Origin: Allotamlana fucoidanivorans
GTDB taxonomy: Bacteria > Bacteroidota > Bacteroidia > Flavobacteriales > Flavobacteriaceae
Reading direction: 5' to 3'
Length of the DNA: 64,000 nt
Assembly: GCF_006265225.1 (NCBI RefSeq)
Contig: NZ_VDCS01000009.1
Span: forward strand, 1-64,000
Shown here piece after piece: positions 9,630 through 18,485 of this stretch (position 1 is the first letter of the stretch; each line of letters opens with the position of its first letter). The notes below the pieces were generated by a model. The model worked only from the letters and a program-made list of their open reading frames with translations. It ran no database searches and had not been told where the DNA came from. Made by a program: the position numbers and the translations under genes.

Positions 9630-10163
9630 TTATTGATTATTGAATGCCATAAGCAATTCTGTTATTTTCATTTCTTCTTTTGTTACTGCAATACGCCCTG
9701 AACGTACAAACTGCATAATACCAAACACATTTAAATCGCGTCTTAGCGATTCAATTTCATGGCGTCTTCCAGATTTTTCAAGTACAAAAAACTCTTTATT
9801 TACCGTTACAATTCTTGTATTACTTTCTTTTATAATGTTTTGAATTTGAGGTTCATCAAACAGTAATTCAGACTTGATTTTAAACATACAAGATTCTGTA
9901 AAGATAGTCTCTTCATTTGTATGATAATACGCTTTTATGGTTTCAACCTGCTTTTCAATCTGTTTTACAATTTTTTCAGCATTTGTTTTGGTTACATTTA
10001 CCACAATGACAAAACGATTCACGCCATCAATCTCAGACTGCGAGGTGGTTAAACTTTCTATATTTATATGTCTACGCTGAAATATAGCGGATATACGATT
10101 TAGCAAACCGATATTATTTTCGGTATAAACTGAAATTGTAAATGTTTTTATATCTTCACTCAT
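9630..10163 (-). CDS. ilvN: Acetolactate synthase small (regulatory) subunit
   Basis: The protein has 177 residues with an N-terminal ACT domain at about 7-82 (YTENNIGLLNRISAIFQRR), which binds valine for feedback inhibition. The C-terminal domain, from about residue 85, activates the catalytic subunit. It stimulates and confers valine sensitivity on IlvB. It starts 13 bp after the ilvB stop, so the subunits are translated from neighbouring cistrons. The symbol ilvN or ilvH depends on local convention. Confidence 0.94.
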   Translation of the reverse strand: MSEDIKTFTISVYTENNIGLLNRISAIFQRRHINIESLTTSQSEIDGVNRFVIVVNVTKTNAEKIVKQIEKQVETIKAYYHTNEETIFTESCMFKIKSELLFDEPQIQNIIKESNTRIVTVNKEFFVLEKSGRRHEIESLRRDLNVFGIMQFVRSGRIAVTKEEMKITELLMAFNNQ

Positions 10164-10176
10164 TGCTCTTCTAAAT

Positions 10177-11910
10177 TTAGCTTAATCTAACATCTGAAAC
10201 CGATGCTCCTGCCGGAATCATTGGAAACACATTATCTTCTTTTTCTACACAAACCTCTAAGAAATATGAATCTTTTGAAGCTATCATTTCTTTTACAGCA
10301 TCAGCCAACTCTTCTCTTTTGGTAACACGTTTACCATCAATATGGTAGCCCTTTGCAATAGTTACAAAATCAGGATTAGTCATTTCAGTTGAGGCATAAC
10401 GCTTATCAAAAAACAACTGTTGCCACTGACGCACCATACCTAAAAACTCATTATTTAAAACCACTATTTTTACAGGTACTTTTGTTTGAAAAATAGTGCC
10501 TAATTCTTGAATATTCATTTGATACCCACCGTCACCAATAATAGCAACCACTTCTCTATCTGGTGCTCCCATTTTAGCTCCAATAGCTGCTGGCAATGCA
10601 AACCCCATAGTACCAAGACCACCTGAGGTAATATTACTTTTGGTGATATTAAAATCTGCATACCTGCAAGCAATCATTTGATGCTGTCCAACGTCAGACA
10701 CAATAGCCGCATTACCCTTGGTTTCCATATTGATTTGTTTCAATACCTCGCCCATAGTTAAGCCTTCTTTTGTTGGATTAAGGTCTTCATTTATCACGCT
10801 TTCAAACTCAATATCATAAAGTTTTTTGAATTCCTGAAGCCAGGAGTCATGCGCATTCTCAGTCAGAGCCTCGGCTAACATAGCTAAACTTTCTTTTGAG
10901 TTTCCTAATACCGCTATATCTGTTTTAACATTTTTATCAATCTCAGCAGGATCAATATCAAAATGAATAATTTTTGCTTGCTTTGCATAAGTATTTAAAT
11001 CGCCCGTAACACGGTCATCAAAACGCATGCCTATAGCAATAAGTACATCACACTCATTAGTTAATTTATTTGGCGCATAATTTCCGTGCATACCAACCAT
11101 ACCAACATTTAACGGATGTGTTGATGGCAACGCAGAAGCTCCTAAAATAGTCCAAGCCGCCGGTATTCCTGCCTTTTCAACAACCGTTTTTAGTTCGGTC
11201 TCAGCTTCTCCTAAAATAACACCCTGCCCCCAAACAATTAAAGGTTTTTTGGCTTTGTTAATTAATTCTGCCGCGGCATCAATTGCCAATTGTTTTGTTT
11301 TTGGTACTGGACTATAACTACGAATACCTGTGCATTTTTTGTATTCAAAATCAAGCTCACCAAACTGAGCATCTTTAGTAATATCAACTAATACAGGACC
11401 TGGTCGGCCACTTTTTGCAATATAAAAAGCTTTTGCAATAGCTTCAGGTATATCTTCAGATTTTGTTACTTGACAGTTCCATTTTGTAACTGGTGTTGAA
11501 ATGCCTACTATATCTGTTTCTTGAAAAGCATCACTCCCTAAAAGATGAGATGGTACTTGCCCTGTAATACAAACTACAGGTGTTGAATCTATTTGTGCAT
11601 CAGCAATTCCTGTAATTAAATTTGTAGCTCCAGGTCCTGAAGTTGCCATAGCAACCCCTACTTTACCTGAAATACGCGCATAACCTTGAGCTGCATGTGC
11701 TGCACCTTGCTCATGACGTGTTAACACATGATGAATTTGATCTTGAAATTTAAATAACTCATCATAAACAGGCATGATAGCCCCTCCTGGATATCCATAA
11801 AGGATATCAACACCTTCAGCAATTAGGCATTTTATAATAGCTTCACTACCTGTTATTCGTTCTGTTTTACTTGCCACCTCTTGCTTATTATTTATTGTTT
11901 GTGTTTTCAT
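10177..11910 (-). CDS. ilvB: Acetolactate synthase large (catalytic) subunit
   Basis: A thiamine-diphosphate enzyme of 577 residues from the start chosen at 11910; an in-frame ATG four codons earlier at 11922 is possible. The catalytic Glu lies in TRHEQGAAHAAQGYAR near the N-terminus. The ThDP/Mg motif is GDGGYQMNIQELGT in the C-terminal domain, and a central FAD-binding domain separates the two PYR/PP modules. It condenses two pyruvates to acetolactate, or pyruvate with 2-oxobutanoate for isoleucine. It is second in the operon, after ilvD, and is followed by the regulatory subunit. A small hairpin (11929-11946) lies just before it. Confidence 0.95.
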   Translation of the reverse strand: MKTQTINNKQEVASKTERITGSEAIIKCLIAEGVDILYGYPGGAIMPVYDELFKFQDQIHHVLTRHEQGAAHAAQGYARISGKVGVAMATSGPGATNLITGIADAQIDSTPVVCITGQVPSHLLGSDAFQETDIVGISTPVTKWNCQVTKSEDIPEAIAKAFYIAKSGRPGPVLVDITKDAQFGELDFEYKKCTGIRSYSPVPKTKQLAIDAAAELINKAKKPLIVWGQGVILGEAETELKTVVEKAGIPAAWTILGASALPSTHPLNVGMVGMHGNYAPNKLTNECDVLIAIGMRFDDRVTGDLNTYAKQAKIIHFDIDPAEIDKNVKTDIAVLGNSKESLAMLAEALTENAHDSWLQEFKKLYDIEFESVINEDLNPTKEGLTMGEVLKQINMETKGNAAIVSDVGQHQMIACRYADFNITKSNITSGGLGTMGFALPAAIGAKMGAPDREVVAIIGDGGYQMNIQELGTIFQTKVPVKIVVLNNEFLGMVRQWQQLFFDKRYASTEMTNPDFVTIAKGYHIDGKRVTKREELADAVKEMIASKDSYFLEVCVEKEDNVFPMIPAGASVSDVRLS

Positions 11911-11928
11911 AATTCTCAACATTTGAGA

Positions 11929-11946
11929 TTTTCGCCTCAGCGAAAA
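11929..11946 (-). other. Short hairpin between ilvD and ilvB
   Basis: The spacer between the ilvD stop and the ilvB start contains a 7-bp inverted repeat with a 4-nt loop (TTTTCGC / GCGAAAA). It has no T-run after it and so is not a convincing terminator. It might affect mRNA processing or ilvB translation. This is structure only, with no known function. Confidence 0.45.
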
Positions 11947-11962
11947 TGAAACTAATTTCTAT

Positions 11963-13648
11963 TTAAAATGCATCTGTAACACATCCTTTTGAGGCTGGCG
12001 CTACCGATTTTGCATATTTGTATAATATTCCTTTTTTATGTTTTAGCTCTGGCTCTACCCACTGTGCTTTTCTGGCTGCTAATTCTTCATCAGAAAGCAA
12101 CACGTTAATAGAGTTATCTTCTGCACTAATTTTTATTCTATCTCCTGTTTTCACTAAACCAATAGCGCCACCAGATTGTGCTTCAGGGGTTATATGTCCC
12201 ACAACAAAACCATGAGTTCCACCAGAAAAACGTCCATCAGTAATTAAGGCCACTGATTTTCCTAAACCTGCACCCATAATTAAGGATGTAGGTTTTAACA
12301 TTTCAGGCATGCCCGGACCACCTTTAGGTCCTACATACCTAATGACGACGACATCACCGCGTTGCACTTCACCATTTGAAATACCTGTATTAGCATCTTG
12401 CTCGCTATTGTAAACCACGGCTTTACCCTCAAAAACCAAACCTTCATTTCCTGAAATCTTAGCAACCGCCCCTTCAGAAGCAAGGTTTCCGTAAAGAATC
12501 TGTAAATTTCCTGAAGATTTTAATGCTTTATCTTTTGGATAAATGACTTGCTGATCATCTTCAAAAGTCAATGGCTCAACATCTTTTAAATTTTCGGCTA
12601 AAGTTTTCCCTGTTACGGTCATACAGTCGCCATGTAAATAACCATTATCTAATAAATATTTCATTACAGCTGGGGTTCCGCCAATACCATGAACATCTTC
12701 CATAAGATATTTACCACTTGGCTTTAAATCCCCTATTAGCGGTGTTCTGTCACTTACACGTTGAAAATCCTCTAAAGTAAATTCTATATCAGCAGCATGA
12801 GCTATAGCTAAGAAATGTAATACCGCATTGGTTGACCCACCAAGGGCATTGACAACCGTAATAGCATTTTCTATAGACTTTTTAGATATAATATCTAAAG
12901 GTTTTAAATCTAATTCTAAAAGATTTTTTACAGCTATAGCTGTTCTTTCACATTCCGATAATTTATTAGGATTCTCTGCTGGAATGGAAGAGTTATACGG
13001 CAATGCAAACCCCATACACTCAATGGCTGAAGCCATAGTATTTGCCGTATACATACCACCGCAAGCACCAGCTCCAGGAATGGCTCTTTTAATAATTTCT
13101 TTATATTCTTCTTCATCAATCTCTCCTGCTACTTTTTGCCCCAAAGCCTCAAAAGCAGAAACAATATTTAATTTTCTCCCTTTATAATTTCCAGACTTTA
13201 TTGTGCCGCCATACATCATTATAGAAGGTCTATTAAGACGCAACATAGCAATAACCGCTCCAGGCATATTCTTATCACAGCCCACAACAGAGACCAAGGC
13301 ATCATAACTTTGGGCATTCATCACTGTTTCAATAGAATCTGCAATAATATCTCTTGAAGCCAATGAATAATTCATACCAGAAGTTCCCATTGAAATACCA
13401 TCACTAACACCAATAGTATTAAAACCTAAACCAACCAAACCTGCAATATTGCATTCTACTTTTAGCTCAGCAGCCAAACCATTTAAATGCATATTACACG
13501 GATTGCCATCGTATCCTGTACTAGCAATTCCTACTTGAGCTTTGCTCATATCTTCTTCAGTTAATCCTGCTGCATATAACATAGCTTGAGAAGCTGGTTG
13601 CGATTCATCTTGAGTTAACCTTCTACTATATTTATTAATTTCTTTCAT
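11963..13648 (-). CDS. ilvD: Dihydroxy-acid dehydratase
   Basis: This 561-residue protein dehydrates the 2,3-dihydroxy acids to the 2-keto acids that become valine and isoleucine. Iron-sulfur ligand cysteines are visible in NPCNMHL (C52), GCDKNMPG (about C124) and [12 protein letters not shown] (about C196). The C-terminal swivel domain carries [10 protein letters not shown]. It is the first gene of the five-gene operon ilvD-B-N-C-A. Upstream lie about 230 bp of untranslated leader, an intrinsic terminator and an Ile/Val-rich leader peptide, suggesting control by attenuation. Confidence 0.96.
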   Translation of the reverse strand: MKEINKYSRRLTQDESQPASQAMLYAAGLTEEDMSKAQVGIASTGYDGNPCNMHLNGLAAELKVECNIAGLVGLGFNTIGVSDGISMGTSGMNYSLASRDIIADSIETVMNAQSYDALVSVVGCDKNMPGAVIAMLRLNRPSIMMYGGTIKSGNYKGRKLNIVSAFEALGQKVAGEIDEEEYKEIIKRAIPGAGACGGMYTANTMASAIECMGFALPYNSSIPAENPNKLSECERTAIAVKNLLELDLKPLDIISKKSIENAITVVNALGGSTNAVLHFLAIAHAADIEFTLEDFQRVSDRTPLIGDLKPSGKYLMEDVHGIGGTPAVMKYLLDNGYLHGDCMTVTGKTLAENLKDVEPLTFEDDQQVIYPKDKALKSSGNLQILYGNLASEGAVAKISGNEGLVFEGKAVVYNSEQDANTGISNGEVQRGDVVVIRYVGPKGGPGMPEMLKPTSLIMGAGLGKSVALITDGRFSGGTHGFVVGHITPEAQSGGAIGLVKTGDRIKISAEDNSINVLLSDEELAARKAQWVEPELKHKKGILYKYAKSVAPASKGCVTDAF

Positions 13649-13882
13649 TTTTATTGCAAATAATTTTAAGCTTTATCTTAATTTCATTTATTATCTTAAA
13701 AGAATTATGATTTTTATCACAAATTCCACAAATACGTGTCGAAAATAATTTATTACAATGTTATAACGTTTTACCTCATTTTTTTTCAGTTAAATCCACA
13801 ACCCTAAAAAACACAACAACAAACTCATTTACAGTTATTTAAACTGTTTTTTTTATGATACCCAAAAATTAAAAAACTTCAT

Positions 13883-13913
13883 AAAAAAACCTTCCGCTTA
13901 GGGAAGGCTTTTT
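13883..13913 (-). terminator. Attenuator terminator of the ilv operon
   Basis: Read on the minus strand, a CCTTCC/GGAAGG stem (arms 13902-13907 and 13890-13895, 6-nt loop) is followed directly by a run of seven T. It lies about 28 bp after the stop codon of the leader peptide and about 235 bp before ilvD. It would terminate leader transcripts before they reach the operon. No other minus-strand gene lies between it and the leader peptide. Confidence 0.8.
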
Positions 13914-13940
13914 CCGTTCTATATTAATTTGTACCACCCT

Positions 13941-14000
13941 TTAGCGTTGTGAAATAATCACAACAACCTCAGAAATGATATTTAAACCGTATTTTTTCAT
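13941..14000 (-). CDS. ilv operon leader peptide (attenuation)
   Basis: A 20-codon frame from ATG (minus strand, at 14000) to TAA reads MKKYGLNIISEVVVIISQR. Seven of its nineteen residues are Ile or Val, clustered as II then VVVII, exactly the end products of the genes downstream. The Val/Ile codons lie partly inside a 7-bp hairpin (13946-13964, GTTGTGA/TCACAAC, 5-nt loop). Stalling at these codons would keep that hairpin from forming. An intrinsic terminator follows. Such leader peptides couple amino-acyl-tRNA supply to termination in proteobacterial ilv operons. Here the function is inferred from composition and position; an antiterminator pairing was not resolved. Confidence 0.82.
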   Translation of the reverse strand: MKKYGLNIISEVVVIISQR

Positions 14001-14088
14001 TTACTTTTACAAAAATTGACATAAAATTCATGACCACCAAATTTTTCTTAAAAAAGATAAAAACATATGCCGATTCTTTATTTTTTTT

Positions 14089-14096
14089 TACTTTTG
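14089..14096 (+). promoter_or_regulatory. metK promoter, Bacteroidota -7 box
   Basis: TACTTTTG matches the Bacteroidota sigma-A -7 consensus TAnnTTTG. It lies 16 bp before the SAM-II aptamer, so the transcript would begin just upstream of it. No clear -33 TTTG is seen at the expected spacing. Confidence 0.65.
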
Positions 14097-14111
14097 CATG
14101 CACAAAATAAT

Positions 14112-14215
14112 AGAGGAAAGATTTGACTGATTGCAACCTCTTTATACTTCTTTTAAGTATAAAATAAAAATGCTAAAGGCAGTGTAAACTCCCTTCGACG
14201 TTATCGTCAAATCTT
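14112..14215 (+). promoter_or_regulatory. SAM-II riboswitch with expression platform, controlling metK
   Basis: The aptamer (14112-14185) has P1 AGAGG/CCTCT (14112-14116 with 14137-14141). The L1 strand carries the conserved GATTTGACTGATTGCAA, and a distal GCTAAAGGCAGT segment can form the H-type pseudoknot (ACTG with CAGT, GCA with TGC). This is the layout of SAM-II (RF00521). The platform is also visible: 14118-14127 and 14206-14215 are perfect 10-nt complements. Pairing of these segments would destroy the aptamer. The second segment also overlaps a GACG/CGTC hairpin at 14197-14208 and ends 17 nt before the metK start. SAM binding probably represses metK. The class is recognised by eye, not by covariance search. 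Confidence 0.9.
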
Positions 14216-14232
14216 ACCATAAAATAAAAAAT

Positions 14233-15486
14233 ATGGCTTATTTATTCACTTCAGAAAGTGTTTCTGAAGGACATCCAGACAAGGTAGCTGATCAAATTAG
14301 TGATGCTTTAATTGATCATTTTCTAGCATTTGACTCCGACTCGAAAGTAGCATGTGAAACCCTAGTTACAACAGGGCAAGTGGTACTTGCTGGCGAAGTT
14401 AAATCTACAACCTATTTAGATGTTCAAAAAATTGCGCGAGATACCATAAACAAAATTGGCTACACCAAAGGTGAGTATATGTTTGATGGAAATTCATGTG
14501 GTGTTCTTTCTGCAATTCACGAACAATCAGAAGATATAAACCAAGGAGTAGATAGAGGAAGTAAAGAAGAGCAAGGCGCGGGAGATCAAGGTATGATGTT
14601 TGGTTATGCAACCAATGAAACCGAAAACTTCATGCCGTTGGCTTTAGATTTATCACACCTTATACTAAAAGAACTTGCCGAACTACGAAGAGAAAATAAA
14701 GAGATTACCTATTTAAGACCTGATTCTAAAAGTCAGGTTACCATTGAGTATAGTGATGATAACATCCCACAGCGCATTGAGGCTATTGTGGTTTCTACGC
14801 AGCATGATGATTTTGCCGATGATGATACTATGCTAGCCAAAATAAGACAAGACATTGTTAACATCCTTATTCCTAGAGTTATTGAAAAGCTACCTGCAGA
14901 CATTCAAAAGTTATTCAATAACGATATTAAATACCATATCAATCCAACAGGAAAATTTGTAATAGGAGGACCACATGGTGACACTGGACTTACTGGTAGA
15001 AAAATTATAGTAGACACCTACGGCGGAAAAGGCGCGCATGGAGGAGGTGCCTTTTCAGGTAAAGATCCTAGTAAGGTTGATAGAAGTGCAGCCTATGCTA
15101 CAAGACACATCGCTAAAAATTTGGTTGCCGCAGGTGTTGCAGAAGAAGTTTTAGTACAAGTGAGTTATGCTATTGGAGTGGTTGAACCTATGGGAATTTT
15201 CATTGACACTTTTGGCACATGCCCATTTAACTTAACCGATGGAGAAATAGCTGAAAAGGTTTCAGAACTATTTGATATGCGTCCTTTTGCCATTGAAGAA
15301 CGTTTAAAATTAAGATCTCCTATGTATAGCGAAACAGCAGCATACGGACACATGGGAAGACACAATGAAACCGTAACCAAAACATTCTCTCAGCCTAATG
15401 GAGAAACCATTACATTGGATGTTGAATTATTCACTTGGGAAAAATTAGATTATGTAGATAAAGTGAAAGAAGCTTTCGGTATATAA
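14233..15486 (+). CDS. metK: S-adenosylmethionine synthetase
   Basis: The 417-residue enzyme makes SAM from methionine and ATP. Visible motifs are GHPDK at 14-18, the ATP-binding [12 protein letters not shown] near 117, and [19 protein letters not shown] near 270, which carries the catalytic lysines and phosphate-binding loop. It is monocistronic, with its own promoter, a SAM-II riboswitch in the 5' leader and a terminator at 15506-15540, so product feedback on expression is likely. It is divergent from the ilv operon. Confidence 0.97.
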   Translation: MAYLFTSESVSEGHPDKVADQISDALIDHFLAFDSDSKVACETLVTTGQVVLAGEVKSTTYLDVQKIARDTINKIGYTKGEYMFDGNSCGVLSAIHEQSEDINQGVDRGSKEEQGAGDQGMMFGYATNETENFMPLALDLSHLILKELAELRRENKEITYLRPDSKSQVTIEYSDDNIPQRIEAIVVSTQHDDFADDDTMLAKIRQDIVNILIPRVIEKLPADIQKLFNNDIKYHINPTGKFVIGGPHGDTGLTGRKIIVDTYGGKGAHGGGAFSGKDPSKVDRSAAYATRHIAKNLVAAGVAEEVLVQVSYAIGVVEPMGIFIDTFGTCPFNLTDGEIAEKVSELFDMRPFAIEERLKLRSPMYSETAAYGHMGRHNETVTKTFSQPNGETITLDVELFTWEKLDYVDKVKEAFGI

Positions 15487-15505
15487 ATTGAACATATAGA
15501 TTCTT

Positions 15506-15540
15506 AAAAAGCCTCGACTATAAAAGTACGAGACTTTTTT
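15506..15540 (+). terminator. metK terminator
   Basis: An imperfect stem (AAAAAGCCTCG with CGAGACTTTTTT) with a run of six T follows the metK stop by about 20 bp. Confidence 0.7.
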
Positions 15541-15753
15541 ATTACTAAACCTTCATTTTAGATTCTGAACATGCTACAAATATTCCCAACTTTTTAAGTC
15601 AACGAGGGCTCCACCTCTATTATTAAACTTGATAATAACTTAATAATACTCATTTGTCATACATTTAAAATAATAATTGACAACTCATAACATAGTTTTA
15701 AAGTATTTTTATCCCTCAATTAAATCTAAACTAGTAACATTTAATTTTAGAAT

Positions 15754-18318
15754 ATGAAGTCAAATAAATTTCTAAAAAATCACCGCAAATTCTCCCTTTT
15801 AGCATTACTCATTATTCCTGTTATTTTTCTGTCTTTTACAGATAGTCCGAAAAAACAATTTACCAGAGAAATCGATTTCAACTTCGATTGGAAATTCGAG
15901 TTACAAAAAGACACAGTAATTCCAGCTATCATTCCTATGAAAGATAAGCATTGGCGGAATGTAAGACTACCTCATGATTGGAGTGTTGAAATGGCTTTTG
16001 ATTCTATTTATGAAGGGGCCACAGGTTATTTACCTGGTGGTGTAGGTGTTTATCAGAAGCATTTTAAAACACCCATTGATAAAACCGATGAGAACTGCTA
16101 CATTCTTTTTGATGGGGTTTATAATAATGCCACGTTTTGGCTAAACGGTGAGTTATTAGGTGAAAACCCGTATGGTTACTCACCTGTCTATTTTGACCTT
16201 ACCGACAAATTAAATGATGGTTCAAAAACAAACGTTTTAACAGTACATGTAGATCATTCTCGATATGCCGACAGCAGATGGTATACAGGTAGTGGCATTT
16301 ATCGCAATGTAAAATTAGTGACCACCAATAAACTGCATATTCCTATTTGGGGCACCTATTTAACTACTCCTGAAATTACCTCAGACCTAGCCAAAGTCAA
16401 CATTGAGATTAAAATAAAAAACGACTCAAAAAATAGCAACACCTTTTCACTGAGTACTAAAATTTTAAATCAAACAGGAAAAGAAGTGGCTAGTTTTACA
16501 GAAGATGCTACCTTAAACACCAATACAGAAAATACCTTTAAACAAATACTTCAGGTTAAATCTCCAGAATTATGGGATTGCGAAAACCCATACATGTATA
16601 AAGCTATAACCACCGTAACTCAAAACGGAACCTTAATAGACCAATACACCACCCCGTTTGGTATTAGAAGTTTAAAATTTGATGTTAATTCTGGGTTTTT
16701 CCTTAATGGAAAATCCACCGACGTGAAAGGCGTTTGTATTCATCATGACGCTGGATTAGTTGGTGCCGCTGTACCTAAAGGTGTTTGGAAAAGACGCCTT
16801 GAAAAACTTAAAGCCTGTGGGGTAAATGCCATTAGAACAGCACACAATCCATACTCTGAAGAGTTTCTGGACCTTTGTGACGAAATGGGAATTTTAGTTC
16901 AAAACGAATTTTTTGACGAGCTAGACTACGCCAAAGATAAACGTAAAAATTACCACGATCGTCATGACGATTATATAACAAGAGGCTATGTTGAACACTT
17001 TCAAAAATGGGGAAAAAGTGATTTAACACGGACTATGTTAAGAGACAGAAACCATCCAAGTGTTTTTCAGTGGAGTATTGGTAACGAAATTGAATGGACG
17101 TACCTGCATTACAGGTATGCTACTGGTTTTTGGAAAGATCCGAACGATCCACAAAATTCTGGAAAATACTGGGGAAGCGGTCCTATACTGTCTCCAGATG
17201 AAATAAAAAAGCGTTACGACGCCAATGAAAAAGGTGATTATATATTAACCGAAACAGCTACTAAAGTAAATGATTGGGTAAAAGCATTAGACACCACCAG
17301 ACCTACTACTGCTAACTTGGTAGTTCCACAAACCAGTTTAGTGAGCGGCTATGCCGATGCTGTTGACATTGCTGGATTTAGTTACAGAAATAAAGATATT
17401 CCTTGGGCTCTTAAACATTTCCCTGACACACATATCACTATTAATGAAAATCCAGGTACATGGGACGATTGGAAACAAGTTATTGAAAACCCAGGTGTAT
17501 TTAGCATTTTTATGTGGACTGGTATTGACTATATGGGAGAGCGCCATGGAGACTGGCCGCAAAAAAGTGGTTGGGGTGATTTACTTGATTTAGCTGGTTT
17601 CAAATATCAAGGTTGGAATTATTTTAAATCTATTTGGGTAAACAAACCTCATATTTCAATAGGCACACTACCTATTGCTAAATCTGGATTTAAACAAAAG
17701 GCTATCTCTGGTCAGCAGCTACCAGAAAACAGCAATGCTTATAATTGGCGCGATTCTAATATGCATTGGAATTATGAAGATGGTGAAACGGTGGTTGTTG
17801 AAGTCTGTTCAAATTACACTATAGTTGAACTTTTAATCAATGGTCGTTCTTTAGGACGCAGAAGTATGTCTGAAAGTCCAGATCGTCTTTTTAGATGGAC
17901 TATTCCTTTTGAAGCAGGTACTTTAACTGCTCGTACTGGTTTTGACGGACAAGAAATCATTGCAGAACTTCATACAACCTCCAAACCTGTTGATTTTAAT
18001 TTCACGACTGACAATGTTCTTTTAAAAGCAGATGCCTATGATGTAGCACACCTTGAAATACAACTAGTTGATATCATTGGTCATCCTGTAAAAACCGAAG
18101 AAACAGAAATTGAATTTGACATTGAGGGGCCGGCTAAACTATTAGGGGTTGACAATGGCGCTCGTGATAATGTTCAAGGTTTTCAAACCAATAAAATAAC
18201 AACCCACAAAGGCCGTTGCTTGGCCATAATTCAATCTACAAATAAGAAGGGAGATATTAAAATAACAGCTAAGGCAAAAGGGTTAAATGATAAAACCATT
18301 ATCATCAGTTCAAAGTAA
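15754..18318 (+). CDS. Glycoside hydrolase family 2 protein (beta-galactosidase-like), exported
   Basis: This 854-residue protein has an N-terminal hydrophobic signal (about 15-29). The GH2 layout follows: a sugar-binding jelly roll (about 40-200), an Ig-like domain (about 205-310), a TIM barrel (about 315-610) and C-terminal DUF4982/Ig-like domains. The acid/base Glu is E445 in HPSVFQWSIGNEIEW. The likely nucleophile is E565 in TINENPGTWDD, which is less certain. Family members remove beta-galactosyl, glucuronyl or related residues from oligosaccharides outside the cytoplasm. No sulfatase, SusC/D or other CAZyme lies adjacent, so the substrate cannot be inferred. A bidirectional terminator follows. 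Confidence 0.88.
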   Translation: MKSNKFLKNHRKFSLLALLIIPVIFLSFTDSPKKQFTREIDFNFDWKFELQKDTVIPAIIPMKDKHWRNVRLPHDWSVEMAFDSIYEGATGYLPGGVGVYQKHFKTPIDKTDENCYILFDGVYNNATFWLNGELLGENPYGYSPVYFDLTDKLNDGSKTNVLTVHVDHSRYADSRWYTGSGIYRNVKLVTTNKLHIPIWGTYLTTPEITSDLAKVNIEIKIKNDSKNSNTFSLSTKILNQTGKEVASFTEDATLNTNTENTFKQILQVKSPELWDCENPYMYKAITTVTQNGTLIDQYTTPFGIRSLKFDVNSGFFLNGKSTDVKGVCIHHDAGLVGAAVPKGVWKRRLEKLKACGVNAIRTAHNPYSEEFLDLCDEMGILVQNEFFDELDYAKDKRKNYHDRHDDYITRGYVEHFQKWGKSDLTRTMLRDRNHPSVFQWSIGNEIEWTYLHYRYATGFWKDPNDPQNSGKYWGSGPILSPDEIKKRYDANEKGDYILTETATKVNDWVKALDTTRPTTANLVVPQTSLVSGYADAVDIAGFSYRNKDIPWALKHFPDTHITINENPGTWDDWKQVIENPGVFSIFMWTGIDYMGERHGDWPQKSGWGDLLDLAGFKYQGWNYFKSIWVNKPHISIGTLPIAKSGFKQKAISGQQLPENSNAYNWRDSNMHWNYEDGETVVVEVCSNYTIVELLINGRSLGRRSMSESPDRLFRWTIPFEAGTLTARTGFDGQEIIAELHTTSKPVDFNFTTDNVLLKADAYDVAHLEIQLVDIIGHPVKTEETEIEFDIEGPAKLLGVDNGARDNVQGFQTNKITTHKGRCLAIIQSTNKKGDIKITAKAKGLNDKTIIISSK

Positions 18319-18349
18319 GAACTTCATTACAATACGTTATTAAACTAAA

Positions 18350-18382
18350 AAAACTCCAGAGAAGTTTCTTCTCTGGAGTTTT
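18350..18382. terminator. Bidirectional intrinsic terminator
   Basis: A perfect 13-bp inverted repeat (arms 18350-18362 and 18370-18382, 7-nt loop) is flanked by an A-run and T-run. It separates the convergent GH2 and efflux operons. Confidence 0.88.
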
Positions 18383-18485
18383 CCTCTTATTCTTTTTCAG
18401 AATACACAACAATCCTTTTTATTTCTAGTTTTAGGAATTACACAGTGGGCGTTTTCGTCATAAAACATTATCTGCATAATAACTT

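Noticed and set aside
13831-13854. Terminator-like ACAGTT/AACTGT stem with a T8 run on the plus strand
   Set aside because: No plus-strand gene precedes it and the stem is short and AT-rich; most likely chance in an AT-rich leader.
13930-13945. AGGGTGGTAC on the minus strand after the ilv leader peptide, resembling the T-box motif AGGGTGGNACCGCG
   Set aside because: The match stops before CCGCG, there is no Stem I or specifier loop, and an Ile/Val leader peptide already explains control. T-boxes are essentially absent from Bacteroidota.
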